A stretch of 64,000 bases of DNA from contig NC_081410.1 in NCBI RefSeq assembly GCF_030272615.1, positions 254,743,533 to 254,807,532 on the forward strand. The letters are read 5' to 3'. The notes under the pieces were generated by a model. The model was not told where the DNA came from, did not search any database, and saw nothing but the letters and a program-made list of their open reading frames with translations. Made by a program: the position numbers and the translations under genes. The stretch is from Cryptomeria japonica (lineage: Eukaryota > Streptophyta > Pinopsida > Cupressales > Cupressaceae). Shown here piece by piece: positions 58,120 through 64,000 of the stretch; position 1 is the stretch's first letter, and each line of letters begins with the position of its first letter.

Positions 58120-58925
58120 AGAAAATAACTCAGGTCCTTGTACATCGAATCCGCCACCGATATGGCCTTAGTCTGAGATTCGATTACGTCCTGGTTAGCA
58201 AGGAAGTCCGCTGCACAATTTCCTTCATGATGTATGTGTTTTACCTGATAGTCTTACAACTTTTGAATAAGCTAGTCTATTCTTGAGATCCATGCGTTAA
58301 GCCTCCAATTGGTAAATCTTTTTTTGTTAACACCATTTAGTATAATTTGAGAGTCCCCTTCGATAGCAACTTTTGATTGTTTGTTAGAGATAACCCATTT
58401 AAGCCCCTCCTCTAATGTAGTGATTTCCGCCACATTGTTGGAAACAATTCCTGAAGGCCCACATATAGCCCCTACAAAACTACCTTCCTCATCTTTGACC
58501 ATAGCCCCAAAACCTGACAAACCCGGATTGCCACGGCTAGCACCATCAAATTTTAGCTTTTTCCAACTAGGAGGCGACGAACTCCATTTGACATTCTTCC
58601 TTCCAATCGATTTATCCTTCAATTTGTGGAGACTTGACTGTTTCAAATTCCATACCCGTTCCATTTCCATATCCCACTTGGATTATAATTTGTATCTCTG
58701 ACCATATATCTTAGCATTTACATTTTCTTCAATTGCCACCTGGACTCTGTTGATGAGTATTGTAGCCTCCAATTCTTCCTCCCTGAAAACTCTTCTATTT
58801 CGTTCTTTCCAGATCTGCCATGCGACCATTGATGGTCCTGTGATCCACAAGCTGCCCCACTTTGAGTTTTTTCTCCCCATAGGCCAAGCAAATATGAAAT
58901 CTTTGAAAGTACAACTACGAACCAT
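58120..58925 (-). pseudogene. LINE RNase H region
   Basis: After SMVAWQIWKERNRRVFREEE comes the RNase H: KLKFDGASRGNPGLSGFGAM, NNVAEITTLEEGLKWVI, AIEGDSQIILNGV and a final HIHHEGNCAADFLANQD at about 58,210. Asp, Glu, Asp and the terminal Asp are all present. A stop at about 58,255 is visible. Confidence 0.88.
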
Positions 58926-58931
58926 GTGATT

Positions 58932-59761
58932 CTACAACATTCTTAAAAGCCAATCCCAACATTGAGTTGAATATTTGCATCTGTATAGGAGGTGATCAAC
59001 TGTTTCTTCCTCTTCCTTGCATAGATTACATCTTATAGGCCCCAATATACCAATTGTTTTCAACCTGTCACTTGTCAGTATCCTTCCATGAAGCGCAATC
59101 CATAAGAATGCACCCGCTTTTGGGAGTACCCTTTTGTCCCAACATAGGATCGCTGCCCAATTATTATCTTTTTGTCTCCGTTGCAATTCATAGCCCAAAT
59201 TTACCTTGTAGTTACTTGATTTTTCCACATTCCATATAAGTGTGTCATCCTCATTCGAGATATGAACCTTCCTGCCTTTTAGAATCTCTGCCAGTTTCAA
59301 ATAGTTACCCCTATTCCATAAGCCAACCATTTTCCAAATAATCGGTTCCTTCTGGGAGTCAAATTGCCTGATATAGTCTGCCAAAAACATACCTACCTTT
59401 GCCTCCACCTGATTGACCCAATCTTGATCTTCCATCATGTCTGACTATGCCTGATCCCCACCCCAAGAATCTCTCCAGAACTTAGCCTTTTTCCCATGGC
59501 CAATCTTCCATGTAAGATGTTTGTAATTATTTTCCTACTCTCCCAAATAAATCTCCAAATTGGTGAACCTCCTACAGTGTTTGCCATAGTAAATATTCTT
59601 TCGGGCTCATTCACATCTAGATAATTGTTTGCCATCAGTCTGCACCATCCCTTGTGGGGATATTTATACATTTTCCAAGCTAATTTAGCACTAAGTGCCA
59701 AATTCTGAAGGCTCATTTTTCTCAAACTTACCCCACCATCTTCCTTTAACAAACATGTCAT
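58932..59761 (-). pseudogene. LINE thumb and zf-RVT region
   Basis: DGGVSLRKMSLQNLALSAKL, then WDKRVLPKAGAFLWIALHGR, ILTSDRLKTIGI and the zinc-binding CNLCKEEEETVDHLLYRCKY (C-x2-C-x8-H-x4-C), the zf-RVT domain of plant LINEs. The two segments overlap in different frames at about 59,436. Confidence 0.85.
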
Positions 59762-59772
59762 GTCCCAATTGA

Positions 59773-60605
59773 TTAAGGGATTTTTTTCTCCTCTTTATGA
59801 CCTTCCCAAATGAATATTTTTAGCATCCCATCTAGAGTAGTAGCCGCCTTGCTGGACAATCTGTAACAAGACATGAAATAAGTTGGGACAATCGAGAGTA
59901 CCGACCTAATCATTTGTAATCTCCCGACTTGAGTCAGCCATTTATTTTTCCAAGAGTTTGATTTTGTTTGGCACTTGTTTATCACCTCTTCCCATATTTT
60001 GGTGTCAACTCCCCCAACAAACAATGACACCCCTAAATAGTTTATAGGAAAACAACCTTGACCATAATACAAGATGCTCTTGATCTTCAATTGTGTCATT
60101 TTGTTTGAATTTAAAAAATATATCATTGATTTTTTTTATTCATACTCTGACCAGAGCATTCCTCATAATCGTCTAGCACCTTTTTTATTATCAGAGCTTC
60201 TCTTTTTGAAGCTTGTCCAGATAATATTGTGTCATCCACAAACTGCAAATGTGACATAGGTTCCATATTCCCATTGATAGAAATACCTTTCCATGCCCCC
60301 TTTCCAACTCTATATTTGATACTCCTTCCAAGCACTTCAGCCATCAATAGAAACAAAAATGGTGATAGGGGATCTCCTTGTCTTAACCCGTTAGTAGCCT
60401 GGAAAAAGCCACTAAGTAGCCTGGAAAAAGCCGCTAACAGTCCCGTTGATAATCACAGAGTAGTTCACAAATGAACACAATGTTTTATACAATCCAACCA
60501 CCTTTGCTTAAAACCAAATTTTTTAAGAACCTCAAAAAGAAAATTCCAAGATACCCGATCATATGCTTTGCTCACATCTGCATTTTCTATTATATTGGCA
60601 GAGAT
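59773..60605 (-). pseudogene. LINE reverse transcriptase, C-terminal two thirds
   Basis: Motifs in order: DVSKAYDRVSWNFLFEVLKK (60,530-60,590), NGLRQGDPLSPFLFLLMAEV (60,340-60,400), the catalytic HLQFVDDTIL (60,240-60,260), INYLGVSLFVGG (60,030) and SWKNKWLTQVGRLQMIRSVL (59,900-59,960). A 22-bp tandem duplication at 60,393-60,436 repeats GSFFQA-like codons just before the GLRQGDP box. Frame changes occur near 60,125 and 59,770. Confidence 0.88.
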
Positions 60606-61649
60606 GTCTTAAATATATTTATGTAAAGGGTATGTAAAAATATATCTCTTTACAATGTTTATATTAAATTTGATACTTACATAAACAATAAAATATTAAT
60701 ATTTATACTTTTATTTAAGCAAAAAAATTATTAGAATATAAGAATTATTTTTAAGTTTGGTTTTACTTGTATTTTAAAATATAAAAGTTAAACTTTTAGC
60801 TTTAACAATTCAATATAATTTTTTTAATATTTTATTTGTACTACAATTTTAATTTTTTAAATTTAAGATATTTAAATTAATTTCATTATATTTAGATCAA
60901 TTTTATAATAATATTTTATTTATTATCTTTTCCTCTCCATCTTTATCTCTCCATATTTCTTCTTCAATCTACATCCCTTTATATCTATCTTATTGTCTCT
61001 GCAACTGTATCTATCACTATATCTCTCCCTCTCTCTACTTCTCTCTATATCACACTCTATGTATCTTTATATTTCTCTCTTCTACTCCATCTCTCCCTCT
61101 ACCTCTCTCTATATATCACTTCCTATCTTTATCTTTATATTTCTCTTTTCCACTTTGTCTCTCTTTCTCTATATATTGATCTTTTACATCTCTTTCCATC
61201 CAATTGCCCCCCTGTCTCTCCATATCTCCATCTCATTCTATATCTCCATCTTCATCTCCATATCTCTACTTTCCTCTCCAACTATTGGTAGGAACTTATC
61301 TCTACTCTACTCTACTCTACTCTACTCTACTCTCCTCTCTAACTTTTAGTAGGAACTTGATGTATTACATCTCTTGCTATTTATGTGTTTTGTATTTCTT
61401 TATTCTAGGTCAATTTTAACAATGTTTTAAATTGATTTCAAGTTTATGTGATTAATCTTTAAAATTAAAAGTTTCAAATTTAAAATTGTTAATTTTAGTA
61501 ATTATTGGTAGTTAACTTGATATACATTTGTGCAACTATTTGTTGTCTTTATATTTGAAAAAAATTATTTGGTAGACAACAGTTTTACTATTTATTCCTC
61601 TAAATTAATTAATTAACTTTAATTATTAATTAAATTAATTTTACTTTTT
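60606..61649. other. AT-rich then pyrimidine-rich simple sequence
   Basis: From 60,950 to 61,340 the plus strand is an almost continuous TCTC/TATC-rich tract with a TCTAC pentamer repeated about seven times (61,300-61,333). No gene. Confidence 0.8.
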
Positions 61650-61978
61650 TGCTCGGTAATAATATTGATTTTATTTATATAATCAGAAAGATGTACAAAT
61701 GACTTCAAATAAAAAAAGAAACCCTTTCCTCCACCCCAAAATTGCCTTCGAGGCATTCACACATCCACCCCTTATACAAAACCAGAAAACAACATTCAAA
61801 CTTGTCCATTTCTAAACCACCCACCCTAACCATAAAGAAGTTCATTATACAAAATTACAAAAAAAGCGGATATGACACCGCGAAGACCATAAACAACTGA
61901 AATACGTAAAAAGTGGATTTAACATCGTGTCATTTGAGAACAACTAAAAATAAAAAAAGGCAATCATTTCATACTATT
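61650..61978 (-). other. 3' flank of the unknown ORF
   Basis: No coding. The minus strand has a polyadenylation-like ATAAATAAAATC and ends CCGAGCAAAAAA near 61,648, compatible with a short LINE tail. Confidence 0.4.
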
Positions 61979-63823
61979 TCATTGCCTTCGAGAAGTGCTT
62001 GCCTCACCACTCGAACTAGAGTCTGCCTTCACCTTTCGTAGGCGTAAGACCCTCCTTCCAGCTCCCTCCTGTAAAGCGGAAAATCGCGATCGAACCCTAG
62101 TTGCTCTCCCCTCTTCCAACTCCGAGGAGAGAGAAGGGAGATTCACTAGGGTTGATGGTTTTCACTTAGGAGGGACTTTACATTCAAAAGAGGGGTTGAA
62201 ACCCACAAGATCCAATCCCACACAATGCAAGATTGGATGCTAAATGTGTTTCAAGGGTTAAGAAAGCAAGGCTACCCTCTTTTGTAAAGAATGTGCATAG
62301 AAGAATTAAGCTAGGAATGCATAGAAAGTGAGAAAGATTCGCTTATAAACTGAGTTAGGGATATAGGATGAAGCTGTGGACCTGGAATTAGCAGTAAAAT
62401 GTCGATACGGCGCTGTCCTGCAAATTTGAGCGAAAGTTGCCAGGACGATGGCGCCCGAGCTCCACGGTCCTCCGAAAAATCCGCGAAACGAAGGGGGATC
62501 TGTTCGTCTTTGCACAAGGATTCCAGATCTTCAATTTCAGCCGCGTACCTGCAACCTACACACATAAAAGTGAAGACGATTGGGGGGTTAGGGATTAGGG
62601 GTTTGCCTTTAGGTCAAACCCCGGTTTTGGAATTAACCAAGAAATGAGCAATGCTGTAAATGTAAATGTCTGTAATGTAAAACAAGTACTAATACCTTGT
62701 TGTAAGGATGTTTGTATCCTTATGTGCGAAGGTATAGATGTTGTATGTTGTATGTTGTAGTAGTATGTTGTAAGTGATCTCCTCTTCAATGGTTGAATCC
62801 TTGTCTTGAATGCAACACTTAGCCTTGAATGGAGACTTGAAATGATCAATTGCTTGAAGGAATGCTTGAATGCTTGAATGCTTGAGTATAGTTTCCACGC
62901 TTGTACACATATGACCTTCTTCCCCAAATGGGAGAGGAAAATGTAGTTTATATACTTGCCAATTAGGGTTAAAAGACTGATTTTTCCGACCTTAGGCCGA
63001 CCAGGAAATATTATTTCCAATTCGCAAACAAAAAGACCCGAAGTCCCATAGGAGACCGGGCCCAAAATAGGGCCAGGGACCAGGGCACTGGGCGCCCTGG
63101 TCCTGAAGGACCAGGGCACTGGGCGCTCTGGTCCCACCTCCCGGGACAGCAGGGTGCAAAGGAGGTTCAGGCCAGGGTGCTTGAAAATGCAGTTTTTGGT
63201 GTCGTGGACAAGTTTCGGGGTCTCCATTTAGGTTCCGTGTTGCGTCGCCATCGTGAAGACCGAAATGCAGTCGAAATTGCAAGTGTCGCAATTTTAGGAC
63301 GCTACACCTCCACCTCTTCCTTTTCCCTTTTGATCACCTCATCCAATTCTTTGATCTGGACCAACATCTTCAAAGCTTCCCAACCCTGCCGAGCTTCCAG
63401 ACTACAATGGAATTTACACTGTTCGGGCGACCACCTCAGGAAAGGAATTATTACCTCTTTGACTCCTTTGCCATCATGTTGCACTCCTTCTCCAATATCA
63501 AGCCCCACTCTCGGTACTACCCAGTCTAGCACTGAATCCAATTCTCCCAGATAATTAGACGGGACCAGCACCACCATAATTCTTCTCACCGTCCCCATAT
63601 CATCTCCACTATCCAATCCCCATGCCATTACTAGGGAGTACACATCCATTCTTATTTTGTAGCGATGTTTGATCCCTTTAAAGGCTCTGCTCACAATTAG
63701 GAATATATAAGGTGCAAGATGTTCATCCCATAATTTAAAGAAACTCCGCACCCTCCATGAATTCAATACCCCGTGAAAGAGGCACAATTGCTTCTGCGTC
63801 TTAAGCGTAAAATTAGCTTCCAT
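61979..63823 (-). pseudogene. Unknown ORF of about 200 codons, split by a solo LTR
   Basis: It starts at ATG 63,823 and runs 172 codons to the LTR at 63,306. The remaining C-terminus, LRKVKADSSSSGEASTSRRQ, lies at 61,979-62,064 beyond the LTR. Removing the LTR and one target duplication keeps the frame. The protein has SWRVRSFFKLWDEHLAPYIF, VRRIMVVLVPSNYLGELDSV, EARQGWEALKMLVQIKELDE and a K/E-rich helical end. I recognise no domain. The minus strand downstream reaches CCGAGCAAAAAA at about 61,648, which could be a LINE 3' end, so this may be the terminal ORF of another LINE continuing past the window. Confidence 0.6.
62070..63306 (-). repeat. Solo LTR (1,237 bp), TSD GGAGG
   Basis: The minus strand begins TGTAGCGTCCTAAAATTG and ends CCGCTTTACA. 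The flanks are CCTCC at 62,065-62,069 and 63,307-63,311 on the plus strand, a perfect 5-bp target duplication. GTATATAAAC on the minus strand (62,946-62,955) is the likely TATA box. A GC-rich repeat CAGGGCACTGGGCGCCCTGG / CAGGGCACTGGGCGCTCTGG lies at 63,082-63,134. The start shares CCTAAAATTG with the Tat LTR at 18,844, so a Gypsy origin is likely. No internal sequence remains. Confidence 0.9.
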
Positions 63824-64000
63824 GACTCTTCACTATGCTAAAAATTCCTTCGTCAACCCTCCGCTTCACCACCATGACACTCGACCAATACTCTGCAACC
63901 CCCCTCTACCGCTTTCTATTCAGTCTTCACTTCAAACTGAATAAGGTTAATGCAACTGAACAACTTCCACTCAACATCCACTCCCTCTTAATTACTCAAA
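63824..64000 (-). other. Sequence upstream of the unknown ORF
   Basis: On the minus strand this precedes ATG 63,823. No domain or splice site is convincing and the window ends here. Confidence 0.4.

Larger units (their letters stand above)
57130..60605 (-). mobile_element. LINE (L1-like) retrotransposon, 5'-truncated
   Basis: Minus-strand order: reverse transcriptase from its middle, thumb, zinc-binding zf-RVT, RNase H and a further ORF. The endonuclease and ORF1 are absent because the copy begins at about 60,605, inside reverse transcriptase, as expected for 5' truncation of LINE inserts. There are several frameshifts and stops. The 3' end is not marked by a clear poly-A and is placed near 57,130 by composition. 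Confidence 0.85.

Noticed and set aside
60993-61419. Leucine/serine-rich ORFs
   Set aside because: They are translations of a TCTC/TATC simple repeat.
62399-63227. ORFs inside the solo LTR
   Set aside because: They lie wholly within LTR sequence bounded by target duplications and show no domain.

Overview
This 64 kb window looks like intergenic DNA from a large, repeat-rich plant nuclear genome, most likely a conifer (Cupressaceae/Taxaceae type). The main clues are a PPR fragment with the conifer-style phrase ACAKMGALEQGMDIHQSI, very large Tat/Ogre-like Ty3-Gypsy elements, long degenerate LINEs, low GC and widespread decay. I see no intact host gene, tRNA, rRNA, CRISPR array or organelle DNA. 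The species call is inference.

1-19,968: two copies of one Tat-lineage Ty3-Gypsy family in opposite orientation. Copy A (+) supplies leader and gag (1-2,384) and probably the 3' end and 3' LTR (18,092-19,968). Between them lies minus-strand copy B (2,441-18,076) with gag, protease, G-patch, reverse transcriptase, two RNase H domains and integrase. All of this lies in one 7.77 kb frame broken only by stop codons. B also carries, antisense to its own genes, a decayed plant mobile domain (PMD) gene with a TATA box and an apparent intron.

19,969-24,479: a leader-like repeat region and a broken, unrecognised coding region ending in coiled coil. 26,190-33,896: a minus-strand CACTA (En/Spm) transposon with readable exons for TNP2, DUF4218, DUF4216 and the Ptta/En_Spm transposase. 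34,263-37,105: a processed pseudogene of the splicing factor CWC22, split by a solo LTR with a perfect 5-bp target duplication, with an inverted second CWC22 fragment beside it. 38,388-39,176: a PPR gene fragment.

39,560-42,993: a minus-strand Ty1-Copia element cut off inside integrase at a CACTA-like terminus. 46,289-47,441: a Ty3-Gypsy gag-protease fragment. 48,919-50,320: a plus-strand LINE 3' end with RNase H. 50,323-51,209: an LTR. 51,294-56,078: a Copia deletion derivative whose 5' LTR holds a 1.7 kb insertion. 57,130-60,605: a 5'-truncated minus-strand LINE. 61,650-63,823: a minus-strand ORF split by a 1,237-bp solo LTR with GGAGG target duplications.

The observations most worth following are the antisense PMD gene, the TCGTACGA palindrome clusters, the stop-only decay of copy B, the inverted nested layout, a possible extra domain after RNase H in the LINEs, and the two solo-LTR insertions with exact target duplications.
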